From Syncephalis plumigaleata (lineage: Eukaryota > Zoopagomycota > Zoopagomycetes > Zoopagales > Piptocephalidaceae): 64,000 nt of DNA. Positions 1 to 14,700 of this stretch are shown one piece after another (within the stretch, counting starts at the first letter, position 1; every line of letters starts with the position of its first letter). The notes beneath the pieces are model-generated. The model did not search any database. It was given only the letters and a program-made list of their open reading frames with translations, and was not told the origin of the DNA. The stretch is from contig JAIXMF010000005.1 in NCBI GenBank assembly GCA_025201365.1, forward strand, positions 124,001 through 188,000, given 5' to 3'. A program made the position numbers and the translations under genes.

Positions 1-1
1 A

Positions 2-1258
2 ACGAGTATATTCCCTGATCATGATATGGATGCATTAGTGGAGGCATTGATGCAATGTCATTTAAAAGTGGACGCTGCCATCAACCATGTACTAGCAAAT
101 AACAAGTCGAACAAGAAGACTAGTAAACCAACATCTTGGAAGAATACACCGAAAGCAAATAGTACTAAGCAGCAACAGCAGCAGCAACATCTACCTGAAC
201 CAATACAAAGCCCACGGGCACAAAAGATGACACAACAACAACGAGATTTTTGGACAGCACATCGATATCAACGAAAAGCAAATGAAGAAGGAAAAGAAGT
301 AGCAACTCGATCTACATCAGCAAAGAATACAGTAAATACATCAGTATCATTGGTCATCATCAACATCATCAACGTTCTTCCACTTCAAATCAATCCACTT
401 TGTCTGTAAAACAATCAACCTGGCAGACAGTCGGTAGTAATACTAGTCAGTATGATCGTATTCTTGAATCTAAACTAGAATATCATAATGATGATGATCA
501 ACATCAACATTATCCTACGACCATTGGTGGCGATGATCCTGATGTATGTGCACAGTATGCATTGAGTTTTTACGAGAAACGAAATGAAGCATTTAAACGT
601 GCAGCCCAGGCATTTCGTGCTCGTAATCGTAATGGCGCTTTTGGTGCGGCACTTGCCTCGTTTTATGCCTCAGAGGTAAAGATAGACTAGTAGATTGGTA
701 CTTAACAAGATATTAACTAGTACGCTTTAAATCAACCAGGGTCGTGACTATAATGAATCCATGCGTCGATGGAATACACGCGCAGCCATCGGTGTATTAA
801 GGTCATTTCAGTAAGTTGTCAGTTGATTATACATAGACTATGCAATCATTAAACAATATACACACACATATATATGAATATATATGAATATAGAAAACAA
901 TGGATCAAGGATTATGTGGTTGATTTGCATTACATGACTGTGGATCAAGCACTCGAGGTAGCTCTACTGGCTGTACAAGACTGGTCAGTCATTGAAAAGA
1001 AAGTAATGGGTAAGCCATTTTACAGCAATAATAGCGTACATATACATAACCATGTCTATTGAAATAGTCTCTACCGGTAAATCGACACCACGTCCATTGC
1101 GTATAGTAACGGGAGCAGGTTCACACTCGCATGATGGTCGTGCCAAACTATTTCCACGAGTACAACGTGCATTACGTGAAGCAGGCTGGCAAGTGACCGC
1201 AGTCGATAAAGGCTCCTTTATGGTAACCAGTATTCAATCGACGAGTAATCATTATTAA
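2..1258 (+). CDS. CUE-DUF1771-Smr domain protein, Cue2-like (5' partial)
   Basis: Likely no-go-decay endonuclease of the yeast Cue2/N4BP2 type, which acts at collided ribosomes. The reading frame is open through the left edge: IFPDHDMDALVEAL then VDAAINHVL is a CUE (ubiquitin-binding) motif, so the true start lies outside the window. A Gln-rich linker is followed by a DUF1771 helix region (YEKRNEAFKRAAQAFRARN, about 560-670) and, after spliced exons, an Smr domain with the catalytic-type DLH motif (VDLHYMTVDQALEV, about 917-960) and the GAGSHSHDGRAK loop (about 1110-1150). Clear introns lie at about 676-737, 811-890 and 1008-1070, with gtaa/gtaag donors. The frame changes once between about 300 and 345; this could be a very short intron or a one-base assembly gap. 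Function comes from domain order; catalytic activity is inferred. Confidence 0.8.
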
Positions 1259-1532
1259 TTCATTAATTCATTGTGTACTCTTCAACATTATCATCATCTT
1301 ATACACATACACAATATTTGCATGTATTTGTAACGCGCTTAGTTGTTGTTGTTTCTTTTCTGTGAATGACCATTATTTACGGTTTCATTTATATTTTTAT
1401 TGTTGCGCGTAATAAATATACGTATTGGTCAAGCATGTCTTTCTTTTTGTTTGTTTGTTTGTCTGTTTATACTCTTAACTCTACATCATTACTATAGTAT
1501 GATATATATATAATTGTCCCTCTCTCTCTCTC

Positions 1533-1981
1533 TCAATGAACTACTTTTATGCCCATTGATCGTGCAGATCCGATAATTGCCCCGCAAATAGCCTTCAATG
1601 ATAGATGCGACATACTCTGATCCTTTTGCTTCATCTCGGCAATGGCATAGACGTGTTTCAACGACACCTGACCTACTGTCGCGTGTCCCGCGGTCGATGA
1701 ACCCTTCTCAATACCGGCCGCGTTCTTTAATAGAAATGCCGTGGGCGGTGACTTTACCACAAAGCTAAATGTACGATTGGCACCGATAGTAATACGTACC
1801 GGTAACGGTGTACCCGGTTGAATCTTGCTCGTTCGCTCGTTGAACTGCTTACAGAAATCCATAGCTTTTATACCACGCTGACCAAGTGCTGGACCCACCG
1901 ATCCCGACGGAGTGGCCTGACCTGCTGCCACCATAATCTTGATTAGATTGGAGGTGGTGCTGCTGCTTTACGCGATGCCAT
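1533..1981 (-). CDS. Mitochondrial large-subunit ribosomal protein uL11m
   Basis: Component of the GTPase-associated stalk base of the mitochondrial ribosome (bacterial L11, yeast Mrpl19). The sequence IMVAAGQATPSGSVGPALGQ followed by RGIKAMDFCKQFNERT is the family's N-terminal signature; SLKAICGAIIGSARSMGI near the end is the rRNA-binding C-terminal part. About 145 residues, usual for the family. The conserved part is open from 1533 to about 1945. The only sensible ATG upstream (1981, MASRKAAAPPP) is one base out of frame with it at about 1944-1950, with no room for an intron, so a missing base in the assembly is likely. No cleavable presequence can be defined with confidence. Confidence 0.9.
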
Positions 1982-2284
1982 TATGACGAATGCTTAAACA
2001 AGTCAACGAGACAAAGAAAGGTAATTCGTCGTTAATCAAGTATAGAGAATAGAAAAAAACAAGAGAGAGAGAGAATTTGCAAAATATCAAATCAATTATT
2101 TATTATTCCAATGCTTCAACCTTTATCAGTTTGTTCTTGTGACCTCACTCACTCACCTCCTACTTTCTATCCTTTATCCTTTCTTCTTCTTGCAAGCTAT
2201 TGTCGTCATCCCACTTTACTTGCGTTTCTTCATCACGTTCATTCCTCGCTTGTTTCTAGGTGTACTTACAACTTTCTATTAAAC

Positions 2285-2670
2285 ATGGGTTTCGGAACTA
2301 TCATTTTAGTTGGATTTATTACAGCAGGGTTTGCTGCCACAGGCTATATGCTTAGTCCTAAAGGACCAAACCAAATGTAAGTGACAACCACTAGTTATCT
2401 TGTATAACAAGTATGTAGTAAACTAGCTAACTAGTTGATGTGATATAGCTTGTATCGTACTATGGTGCTTATGACATTGGTGTGCATGTATCTAATGTAA
2501 GCTACAATATACGAGAGTAATAATGATACAATGGCTAATCTCATATATTTGATTGACAATATGTTTATAGGTGGGCCATTACTTATCTCGCGCAATTACA
2601 TCCGTTAATCGTGCCACGTCGATCCGACCTTAAACCTGAACACTTTAATCATCATACTCCGGATTTGTAG
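2285..2670 (+). CDS. VMA9: V-type H+-ATPase subunit e (Vma9-like)
   Basis: Tiny membrane subunit of the V0 sector of the vacuolar proton pump. Three exons, 2285-2376, 2449-2496 and 2571-2670, join in frame to a 79-residue protein; both introns have gtaag donors and ag acceptors. The protein is MGFGTIILVGFITAGFAATG, then a short SPKGPNQ loop, a second hydrophobic helix (TMVLMTLVCMYLMWAITYLA) and a polar tail with LHPLIVPRR. Two transmembrane helices and about 75-80 residues match Vma9/ATP6V0E. ATG at 2285 is chosen because the conserved MGFG-type start follows directly and upstream sequence in the same frame is T/C-rich leader. The first intron has a textbook gctaact branch site. Confidence 0.9.
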
Positions 2671-2853
2671 ATCTTGACTTGTATGTAAGAAGGGATATCC
2701 TATCCTTCTACAATACAAGCATGATCACATCATTTGACGTACAAATTGATAATATCATAATGATTGTTGTGGATGTTGTCTATGAATGAATGGACTACAT
2801 TGGTTATATAAATGTTTATTTGGTGCCTTTTTCTTTGTCTCTCTCTCTACAAT

Positions 2854-3908
<1,055 letters not shown>

Positions 3909-4013
3909 AGTTAATGAGTAAGACGTCAAGCAATAATATACTAGTATCAATAGGTGGTTACAGAATGAGAAAAGTAAACAAATAAATGAGGAAATAATGT
4001 TTTTATTTATTTA

Positions 4014-5568
4014 TCACGTACATTGTTCAGGTTTAGCAAGTTGAATAACCGCGTATTCACCATTGACCATCCATTCAGGACAGGATTGCGATAAATGTTC
4101 AGCCTTGCCAGTCTCCAAGCCAACTACAACGTCTGCCTTACACGTACGTAATGCCACCAGTGGAGGTGCATTCAATGCTGTGTATAGTGGACCGATAGCC
4201 TTAATAAACGGTGTATCCGGTGACCACGTACAATCATACACTAGTTTACGATAGTTGAGGTCACCTTTATAGATGCATAGCGACGATTGCTGTAGTGCTT
4301 GCCATAATAATGGAGCATGCGAGGGCAGATGCCAAAATGCATAAGGTGTCGTCCAGAAGTTGTCCACATCAATACACCAACGACCATTATTCAGATGGGT
4401 TTGCCAACGATCTACCATCTCGAGTAAGGTGTTGTAATGCGATAGCTTAGTGAAACATTCGGATTTGCGTAATGCCTCGATTGTCCAGTGGAAATCGGTT
4501 CGAGTAACATCGGAAACGAACCATGGTATTTGTTTAACGTGAAAGTGAAGAGTTTCGCTCGACCACTTGTACTAGCCAGTCAGCCAAGAGTAAATCGCAG
4601 AATAACTCGAAACCTAGCATGAAATTACTATCGCCATACTTTAGATCTTTGTATTCTTCCAATCATTTACCTGCATTATCTAGAATAATATCCATACGCG
4701 TGTTGCTTAATGGTTTAACCAATTCCCAAAGCGCGGGTAGATCGTTGGCCACCGTATGATGATGTGCATCTTCAGCGGTCATGGCTGCTTGTATATCCGC
4801 TGTTTGTTCCGCATTGAGATTAGGTAAAAGCGAGAGATCAGTACGATTACCCCATAGACTGACGTTAACAAGTTCCGCGAATACTGTCGATGTCGTGTCA
4901 TCATCACTAGTAGTAGTAGTAGTAGTAGTGCTAGTCGATGCATCGCGTAACACGCCATTAAATCGTTCAACGAGTGAATTGACCGCGGTTGCGCTATTAT
5001 ATAATGCGTCTTGCTTCTGACGAGCAAATGGATCATAGGCGCGCCAATAAGTTGATCGAGCAAATATACTGCGCACTAAACGATACATGTAGCATTCGCT
5101 TACTAGCCACGGTGTATTCAACCAAGTACCATCGGGGAAATAAGTGTCAAGTAGTTGATTCCAATGATCACTATCATTATTACTATCATTATCAGTTGGT
5201 ATAGGTCTATATAACATTGACACGTAAGCATAGTGTTATTAGTAATATGCGTATAACAGATAGAATCATGATAATCCGTGTACTTGCTTTAACTTTCGGT
5301 CTCGTTGTAATTCGTAGCGAATCTCACCTAGCTGGTTTATTAGTTGTTTTGCTTCCTCACGCTTAGCTTGTATAGTATGTTTGTCGTCGTCGTTTGCCGC
5401 TGTATTATTGCTACAAAGTTCATAGTTTGTTCGAACTAAATCATCCACTGCATTCGCCAAGATTACCGGAAGTCGCTTGGTAATGGTGGTGAATGCAAAG
5501 GAATCACGCTCCTTCCCACATAAAGGTGGGCATGGTGGCGTACTAGGAGTAGGCGTAGGCGTAGTCAT
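4014..5568 (-). CDS. DUF89 damage-control phosphatase (ARMT1/YMR027W-like)
   Basis: Metal-dependent phosphatase of the DUF89/ARMT1 fold, thought to remove damaged or excess phosphometabolites. Visible family motifs are FGxx-type helical N-terminal region with WLVSECYMYRLVR, the metal-site segment MDIILDNAG, FELFCDLLLADWL, HVKQIPWFVSDV, DNFWTTPYAFW and CIYKGDLNYRKLVYDCTW near the C-terminus. The usual G of the KLVGD motif is Y here. First exon ends near 5278; introns lie at about 5220-5275 and about 4625-4670. At about 4553-4560 (aaa/ttt run) the frame moves by one base between ADWLVQVVE and TLHFHVKQIPWFV, most simply one extra base in the assembly. A low-complexity Thr/Asp run (TTTTTTTSDDD) is encoded at about 4900-4930. 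Confidence 0.88.
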
Positions 5569-6199
5569 AGTTGTTTACCTATAGAACACGAATAAATATA
5601 GAACGGAATCGATAAAGGTGAATGAAATAGAAATCACGGATATAGTGAATGATCAAGTAGATTCTATTCCTGCTTCTATTTGCTTCTACTACTATCATCA
5701 CTTGGAAATAAACATTTTATTAGTAGTTGCAATAATACACTGTCATCATCATGATATGAATTGATTACATTCAACTATACTCGTATGCATGTTGTTCAGT
5801 ACAATCATTTCAATAGAATATAACCAGCTATGATGATTGTAACAGGTGTACGCGTCATTATTGATGAAGTATTCTAAAATGATGATGTGGATTTAGATAA
5901 TTGACAGAGCATGCGATTACACGACATGACAGGCACTTATCGTACATCTAATTGGTACTTACTTGCTCAGCGTTCTACTTACAAGCAATGGATTGACAAC
6001 TCGCCTATACCAATATTCGCCATCAGCATCATCTCGGCTATAAATCGAGCAATTTGACACACTCGACTTGTCATCTTCATACTCGCTCTTCTATTCTATT
6101 CTACTCTAGCTACTACTATCTACTACTCGTATATATTATTGTTCTGTATCCTCGTTCTATTCTATTTACTTGTCTATATTTCACTAAACTAATATCAAC
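5569..6199. promoter_or_regulatory. Divergent intergenic region with TATA box
   Basis: This 630 bp gap separates the DUF89 gene (leftward) from the small secreted-protein gene (rightward). A TATAAAT box at 6039-6045 followed by a T/C-rich tract (6060-6175) and ATG at 6200 is a plausible core promoter for the rightward gene; the leader is about 120-130 nt. Nothing else coding is apparent. Confidence 0.5.
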
Positions 6200-6376
6200 A
6201 TGAAGTTCTCTGCCATTATCGCTATTGCCGTCGCCGTTGTCGCTCTCACCAGTATGGTCGCCGTTGAAGCCAGGCCCGTCCTGGATCGTCGTGCTCCACA
6301 ATTCCAACATAACCATAATGCTGTTGCTTCTGGAACGCAAGGACTTCTTAATAAGATTGCCTTTGGTGTTTTTTGA
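6200..6376 (+). CDS. Small secreted protein, 58 aa
   Basis: Not recognised. The ATG at 6200 opens a strong signal peptide (MKFSAIIAIAVAVVALTSM then VAVEA) with predicted cleavage after VEA, leaving about 34 residues (RPVLDRRAPQFQHNHNAV..., ending KIAFGVF). The codon use in the signal peptide is C-rich and unlike the AT-rich flanks, a sign of high expression. A consensus TATA box lies about 155 bp upstream. The stop follows a run of six T, and another frame stays open beyond it to about 6539, so the mature protein could be longer if that run is miscalled. Could be a peptide effector, pheromone-like precursor or cell-wall peptide; no evidence separates these. Confidence 0.6.
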   Translation: MKFSAIIAIAVAVVALTSMVAVEARPVLDRRAPQFQHNHNAVASGTQGLLNKIAFGVF

Positions 6377-6629
6377 GCAAGACAAGGACATCATCAATAG
6401 ATATTATAGGTATTCAAGTCAAGAATGGATTGGTGCAAGACCCTTTAGTGTCCATGCCATTCAAGTCATTATTCCTTGGACCAAGAAATATATCTTCCAA
6501 ATCATTCAACATTTATTGAATAAACATGTCCTATTCTGACCATAATACATATTGAATGATCAAGCAGATGATATGCTGGAATTGTTTACATTTAAGAAAC
6601 AATACTAAAGTGTATCACATCTAATTTAT

Positions 6630-8503
6630 TCAACGAATAAGCTGATTACGTTCCGGTTCTAAGAGACCCTCCACCACTGCTTCCACAATAGTCGCCAATT
6701 CTTCATCCACTCGATTGACATCTTCACCGTAATGCTCGATATACCATTTGATCTTTGGCTCGGTACCACTAGTACGCAATGTAATACGACTGCCGTGTTC
6801 CAATTCAAATGTGATCATTTGTGTACTAGTCGATACGGGTAATGTCGGTTGACCATCAGGCTGTTTAGAATCATAGCCAATGGTCAAATCGCGTGTACGC
6901 GTTACTCGATGTCCTCCTATGGCTGTGGGATAGCGTAGAGCATGCGGGTAACGTTGTAGTATCGGTGAATCCATCGGCGATGGTTGTGGCTCCTCGCCAT
7001 ATCGTATACGGTTGAATAGTTGACGTACAATGATGGGATCGTAACATTTAACGTAAGCATTATTTGAGCGGAAGTAGCCGTATTTCTCGTAAAGTGCGGC
7101 CAAATGGTCGGCCAACGTCGTGCCCTTTGCATATAGTCTAGCGGTTAATTGAGCGAAATAGCCAAGTGCACTAATACCGTCCTTGTCGGGCACAATATCA
7201 CCAATCATATAGCCGATGGCTTCCTCGTAAGCAAATGGCACGGTGTAGCCATCAGCCTTCAAACTAATCGCACGATTACCGATCCATTTGAATCCAGTCA
7301 AACATTCCTCGACGTGGAATCCCTCCACCGAACCGATACGCGCTAGCATTTGCGACGACACAGCCGTGCATATCATGGCAATCTTTGACAGTTCGATATG
7401 CTGACGATCAACGCAGTCACGCCATAGTGCATCGGCAAATAGTACGCCTAGTTCGTTACCGGTAAATGTGCGCCACGTACCATCCTTGGCTTGTCGTTCA
7501 GCAGCCGTGAATCGATCGGCATCGGGATCATTCGCTAGGATGACCGTAGCGTTAATTGATTCGGCGGTGGCTTGTGCCACGTCCAATGCACCACGCTCCT
7601 CGGGATTGGGGAAGCTCACAGTAGGAAAGTCGGGATCGGGTTCGCATTGTACGCTAATGGGTTTATACGCCGGTAGCGAGAAGCATTCAAACACTTGTTG
7701 CGCGTAGGGATGGCCTACACCATGCATCGCAGTATAGGCGAATGTGACGGGACAGCTGGCATTAAGGGTTGGATCACCCACGAGTGCACTCAATGCCTTG
7801 TAGTAAGCCGGTAAGATTTGATCAATTGGATCCATGCACAAATCAGCAGTGGCACTATCAACTAGTGTCTTATCCCATAGCCATGGCTCTAGATTATCCT
7901 CGATCGCTTTAGAGATGCCACGATCATGCGGTGAGATAATCTGGCACGCGTTGTCCCAGTACACCTTATAGCCGTTGTCGTCCTTTGGATTATGCGATGC
8001 CGTGATCATAACACCACAGGCGGCATTTAGATGTGCCACACCGAATGGCACTAATGGTGTATGCACTAAACGACGATAATAGTAAACGCGTACACCTCGA
8101 TGCAGGAATGCAGATGCAGTTAAACGAGCGAACGACTCGGAATGATGACGATGATCGTGACCGATAACAATGCCACGGGTAGCGGCGTCTTTAATGGTGC
8201 GCAACACGTAGTCACATAGTCCTTGAGATGCTTGCAACACGGTCAACTCGTTCATATTAGCGAAGCCAGGTGCCATACGTGCACGTAGACCTAATAACGC
8301 AGCATGTCTTAGCGATATTCCTTCTTTTGTTTATCGAAATATGGAATACCTGCTGTGCCAAATGCAATACGCGGTGTCATGAGTGACGTGAGAGCTGACG
8401 TGTCACCTGCATCTGCGAGTGTTTGTACCGCCGCTCTAGTCTCCTCATTCTGATCCATACGCAACCACTGCTGCGTCAATAAGTTAACAGCGTCAGTATT
8501 CAT
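6630..8503 (-). CDS. Phosphoglucomutase/phosphopentomutase (PGM2 family)
   Basis: Alpha-D-phosphohexomutase family member, of the Pgm2/yeast Pgm3 (PRM15) branch that interconverts ribose-1- and ribose-5-phosphate and can act on hexoses. Two exons, 8503-8350 and 8290-6630, joined across a GT-AG intron inside FGTAG|LRARMAPGF, the family's first signature. Phosphoserine loop TASHNPKDDNGYKVYW, metal loop NDPDADRF, sugar-binding EEAIGYM and C-terminal phosphate loop RTSGTEPKIKWY are all intact. About 600 residues, the family norm, with no frame break. ATG at 8503 is in frame and gives a normal N-terminus (MNTDAVNLLTQQWLRMDQ). Confidence 0.93.
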
Positions 8504-8784
8504 GCTGAGACAGTAAAGTGAAGAGGGTAGATCCGATATAACAAGAAAGAAAGAGAGTTGACTGTAGATAAAGGAATCAATTTATTCGACACTTTATAAT
8601 ACAAAGAAATGAACTCAATAACCAAGTCATCATCAACCATTTTTTAACAGTATAAACAATAATAAATAACACAGTAGAAATAATTGTAATAGTAATGCAC
8701 GTTGTTAATGTAGATAATCAATTACTTGTGAGTTTATTCATTCATTCATTGATTATATATTACTAGTAGTAGTAGTAATATTGA

Positions 8785-11700
8785 TTATGACCATGCTACG
8801 AGTGATATACCACGTTGCGCTACAAATGCTCGTTCGGTGGTGGGTGCTGGTAAAGGTAAGCTGAATAGCAATTCGTGTCGATCGCTGTTCAAGTAAACGG
8901 GTAATACGACAGTCGTGGCGGTAGATGGAGTAACATCCGATTTACGTACCCATCTAATTTGAGATGTACCCAGCTTAGTGGCAGGATCATTCGACAATTG
9001 AATACCGCCCTCGTGCCAGCGTGCACCTTCAATGGAGAGACCGGATATGGCGAAAGCATTTGCATTGCTGCTGTCCACTTGTTCCAGGTCCAATTCCATT
9101 TGCAACTCTTCGAGTGACCAGCCATTACGTTGAGCGACCACTTGTCGTGTAGCGGTAACGAACGCTTCAGGAATGAACAAACCGCCCAGCCAGATCTGAC
9201 CGGATGCCAACTCGTCCTCGCTATTCTCGGCGATACGTGTCACTTGTTGTAGACGTACGTTCAAATCGGCGATCCATTGCGTGAGTGTGGCATGTTTAGA
9301 CACGGTGTAACGACGCCAGTGATTCGGTATTAATCCCTTGGTGAAGCAGTTCATGAGCATACGTAAATGATTCGTTTGCTTGAGTTGACCCTCGCACACG
9401 AGTATAAGATCGGCGAGATCCTTTTGAATGGTGGCGAGTAAGGCGCGTCCAATTTGGTTTTCACGATCGAATACGCGGAACAACGGGTTCTTGATACTCT
9501 CCGTGGTACGAGGCAGTTCCGGTACCGATGACGGCAACATTTGCTGCCAGTTTTGTACGTTCGCGTAGAGTGTACGCATCCAGCCGGGTTGTTGCGATCC
9601 AGCGGCACGTGGCCATCACTGCCGTCCGAGTCCTCGTCGTCATCTGCGAGACTTTGCATACGACGTACCTTTGACAACAAGGTATTACCTGATAATGATT
9701 GTAGTTAGTATACCACTCACAATTAATAACGGAATAAAGTGTGCTTACCTTTGGTGGTGAGAAGAACGCGTTCGGCATTGGCGGGTAGTCCAAGCCATGA
9801 AGGTGGTTCACGTTCTGGCAGTTTACTGACCCAGTCCATAAAGTGTTCCATCTTGGTGCCCTCCGGAATAGTCACCGGTTTACCGTCATCGCCTGCCTTC
9901 ACCAAGGCAAAGTCGAGATCGTAGCTGGACGGCGTGAACAGCGTGTTAACGAAGGAGTCAAGTAGTTTCTGATCGAATTCATTATCGATACGACCACCGT
10001 AGACGGATTCGCTGAGCAGTGTACGAATGGCATCCCATGGAATCTTCTCGGGTGAAATGTTGGCACGTCCTTGAGCCACGACATCCAACCAGCTATCGAT
10101 GGTGTTAAGCGCGCAGTCTTGATCCGAGTCGTTGAACTCGTAGATCTTGGTCCAACCGAGTGGCACGTAGCGTAAACGTTCCTGAACGGTGGCGTGTAGC
10201 CAGGCCAACAAGAAGTAGAGACGAGCACGTTCGGTGGGACCTTTACTGAGACGAGATGCGGGAATACCACGCAATGAATCGTATAAATTGGCCTTAATAC
10301 CTGGTGGCGGTTCGAATAGGAGCACACGCGACATACGCAATAGATTCACCGGCACCTTAGGATTGGTCTCCATCGTGAGAAATAGACGGAATGAACGATG
10401 CGGTTTCAAGCTGTGTAGACGCTTCTCTAGTTGACCGAGCCATGACGGTGCTAGATGCACGTTCTTCAATAGAACCCATGTGCCCGTCTTAATGGCCGTG
10501 GTGATGGCTTGATCGGCCAGCGTAAAGCCTTCCGCCGATCCCATGGCCACAGAGGTGCAGCGCACGCTGACCTCGGCCGCCAAATTGTCAACACGATAAC
10601 TGGCGTCGTAGCCGGGAATGGAGCATAGCGCGACCGGTGTACCTGCCTTGACTTCCTCCATCACGAGACTCTTGAAGTTCAACTCGCTTTGATTCACGAA
10701 GCTGTCATCGAACACGCATTCCACGTAGAGTGAAGCGGCGGGCAACATACGATCAGGTCTTAGACACTTGATCATCATTAGACGACGGAACATATCCGAT
10801 GGTGCATCTAACAACAATAAAAAATAGTATTATCACATATATTAGTGTCGAGTCTTTTATGCTTACTTATGCCTCCTTCCTAGGCATGATGAACTTACCG
10901 CCTTCCACTGATCCCTCCCAGCATACGGGCACGCATTGTTCGGGCTCGCTGCTATCCATGAACGCTTGCCAGTCCGGTTCATTATCGCCCATATGATCGA
11001 TGAGCGTACGGAAGCAGGGTAGTTTCGTGTATTCGCGTACGCGTGCTGCTCGTTCATCGTCCACCAAGCCTGATGGTAGACCGATTTCACTCGCTGTCAC
11101 CTTATTACCCGGTACTACTTCACCGCCACTAAGCAAGAAATCGTACTCGCTGTCATCAATCTGGAATGGTGTGCCGCGTGTCTTGATCTGCGCCAACACC
11201 AAGGCGAACGTCAAGTGATCCTCGTGCAGTAGAGTATGCGTGACACGTTGATACGTGACGTTAAATAAATCACGCGCGAGTATTTCGAGACGTGCATCGG
11301 GATCGGTGAGTTGTTTGAGGTGTGGATTCTCATTAAGAATATAGTTGAAGATGTCGTAGAAGAAGTCCAATGAGAATTGGTAAAAGTGATGCAACAAGTT
11401 CAACTGTTCCATGACAAAGTAGAGCGAGCTACACGCTTGCGCTAATGGTGTGTAGATCTTTGTCGTGTCGTCCACCTCTTGCATGATACTATCGGTCTCT
11501 TCGACCTTACGCGATACCTCGGCCGCTTCCTTCTTCAGCGTCTCGAGCGTGGTGATGATGTTGTCGTCATCAAGAATGTTACCGGTGGTCTCGCTCAACG
11601 CTTGCAACAACGATTTCTCCAAATGACGTAGACGTAGCTTGAATTCACCTTGTAGCTTAATGAGATCTGTACGTTTCTTGTCGACATCGGGTCGTTCCAC

Positions 11701-14700
11701 CTTTAGCACCTTGTTCAAGCATTGACTTTGCAAACTGCCGCGTGTCACGGTAAAGTTCACGAAGGTAACACGACTGCACACGTCTGGCGGGAAGTTCACC
11801 GATGGATCGCGTGTCGATAGGAATAGCGTGAAACTAGGCGAGAAATCGATATCTTGTCCGCCGAGTCGAATGAGCACACGTCCACCCGTACGACGTAGTT
11901 CCTTATTGAGCACCGGGTTAAGGATAGGATCGAGATTCTCGACGTCTTGAATGAGCAACGGATTACCGAAACGTAGGGCGCTTTCGAGATTCTTAAGGAA
12001 TGCGTCATCCAAGAAACTAGTGACGGTAATCTTACGATCCTTGTACTCGTTCACCAAGAATGCCGTTGCTTGACCGGACGGATCGATAATTAACGGGTAG
12101 CGATTGAATCGCTTCAACATGATGGCATTCTCCGTGCACAGATCATCTGCTGGTAACGAGTTGGCCTGCCAGCCTAGACGTTCGTCGGCACTCGATAGAT
12201 ACTCGGTCAGTGATAGATCCTTCTTGAACGAGATGCACGATTCCACCAAATGTTCCGTCCAAATGCTTTGTAGCAATTCACGATAGTGCTGATCAAAGTA
12301 ACCGCCATAGGCCATGAATGCAGCCGACAACAGCACGTCACCAACGATGGTGGCCATTTGCGTTTCGAACGTCTGACTACCCGCCTCCCAGCGTTCCTTC
12401 TCCGAGGATAAACTATCGAGTAACATGACACTACGATCGACCTTGGATTTCACGCGTTCCATCTCCAGCTTAATCGCTTGCACCTCACTAATGAGCATGG
12501 CGTATTCGTCCTTGTAACGAGCGATACTCGCCTCTAGTTCACCGATCATCTTCTCGATGGAGGCAGCCTGTACCTTGGTGTCTTCGGCACTTTGTTCCAA
12601 GTCGTACACCTCTTGACGGAGTGGACCCACGCGGTCAAGGATTTCCGAGTAGTTCACCTGGGCGATGGCCCATTTCACGAGTGGACCACAGGCACGCGAG
12701 GCACGATTCACTACTTCAAAGTTGTAATTAGGATTGCTCAAGTAGTCGCGCTTCATCTTTTCACGTAGCGCGCGTTGCATGCAACCTTCCGTGTCATAAT
12801 GTAGAATACTCGAGATAAAGTCATCACGACGAATCAACTGCTGAATAGACTTCCATCCATCGATCTTGTGCCCAAGCAGCGTGCACACCGACTCCATGGC
12901 AAGTTTAACGGGCACGGGCGGGTTGGCCATGGAACGCACCTCCGACAACTGTTTCTTTTGAATACCGCTGACGGCATTCTGCGCTTCTAACACGGCTGGT
13001 TCGGCATTCGCTAGATCGCACATGACCACTTGACGACGTTCCTCGATCTTCTTATTCTGTACTTTAAGCGCTTCCTGGAACTTGATGGAATCGGCCTTCT
13101 TTTGCTCGGCCTCTTGTTGATCGGCCACCATCTTCTTTAGCTTCTCGTTAGCCTCGCGATTCTTCGCCTCCAATTCGTTATTCTTAATGGCGAGACTTTT
13201 GCGTAGTTCCTCCACTTGCACGACCGTGTCGCGTAACTTCTCCAAACCGATATTCAAATGGCGCTGTTGCTCCTCCAGGTCATCACGTTTCTCATTGAAT
13301 AGTCGTACGTAGTGATTAATGAAATCGAGGAAGTGACGTGGAGTTGCGTAGTTGTAACGACCTTGTCGCTTACTGACTTTAGCGTTAATCTCATACAACG
13401 ACTGGTGCACGAACACGAATGCATTCACAATGGCATCACGATAGGTGGCGGCATTGGTAGGTCGCGATAAGCAACTTGTAGTGTGCTAGGTGCCGTGTAC
13501 AACGGTTGATCAAGATCGAGATTATTCGTGAACTCCTTGCCCACTTGGAAGAACGCTTGATCGGACCAATCGCCGAACCAATCGAGTACACATCGATTGA
13601 ACAAGGCGGGCGAGGTGGCAGCGCGTGATCCTAGACCACCTTCAGGAGGATTCATGGTGAACACGACGTGTAGATTCTTCATTACTTGATGCGTGAACCA
13701 TTTGTACAATTCATCGTGCGAGTCCAGCATTAAACCTTCCTTTTGCGCGCCTTCCTTGCATTGCGTCATAAGGGCGGAGTACTCGTCGCCCTCGAATAGA
13801 CCGGGTACTTCGGCATTGGCGAGAAGCGTGTTCATTCTCTCGAGGAAACCAGAGTCAAGCACGTTCGACTCGTCCATAATGAAACAGATCTTTTCGCTCT
13901 TACAGCCGGCACGACGTAGCACGGTACGCAAGTCCTCGTCAAAGTCATCGCCCGTGTACTTGTTGTGCGCCTTGATTTGGAACACACTTAGACCGTTCAT
14001 CCAAGCGCAGAATCTAGAGAGTGTTGTCTAAAGAAACAGTGAATAAACAATAACTACTTGTACTACTATATAAATATACTTACTTTGCCTGATCCTGATA
14101 CACCGATTAATAGCAAGTGACCTTGCATCTGACGGAACACACGATCGATACGTAGTACATGCTCGAGTACGTCATTGAACAACACGAGTGGCACGTCCAA
14201 CTCTTCTTCGTAGAACACTTTAAGACGTGCTTTAACGAAATCTCGTAATTCCTCACGCTCCACCGGAATGTAATCCTTGGATAACCAAGTGGAATAGAGA
14301 ATCGGTCGATGTAACGCTTCATTCTGATTGATACCGGGGAAGTGACGCATTGCCACTTGATCGATATTGTCGTCGGTCCATTTGCGTTCCTCCTCCGTAA
14401 CTAGACGATCCTGGAATAGACGTAGAGCTTCGTGTGCCCATATGCGTACCAGGCCCTCGACGCTAAGTACTTCGAGTGGTTTAATCGCCTCGAATATACC
14501 ACGCATCCATCGGGTTAATTCACGCGGCGAGTAAATGTAATGCGCTTGAATATCCGGTGTAAAGTGTTTCTGCGACATTAGATAGAACTCGACCATGGCA
14601 TTCGTCAATGGTTCCGCGTAACCGCGTAGGGTTGGCACCACTTTAAGCATGGCACGCGTGAATGTGCCATAAATTTGACGTAGCGATATTTCACCTGGAT

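Noticed and set aside
6225-6539. Alternative 104-codon frame overlapping the small secreted gene
   Set aside because: Its first part is an off-frame reading of the signal-peptide exon; only the part after 6370 could matter, and then only if the T6 run is miscounted.
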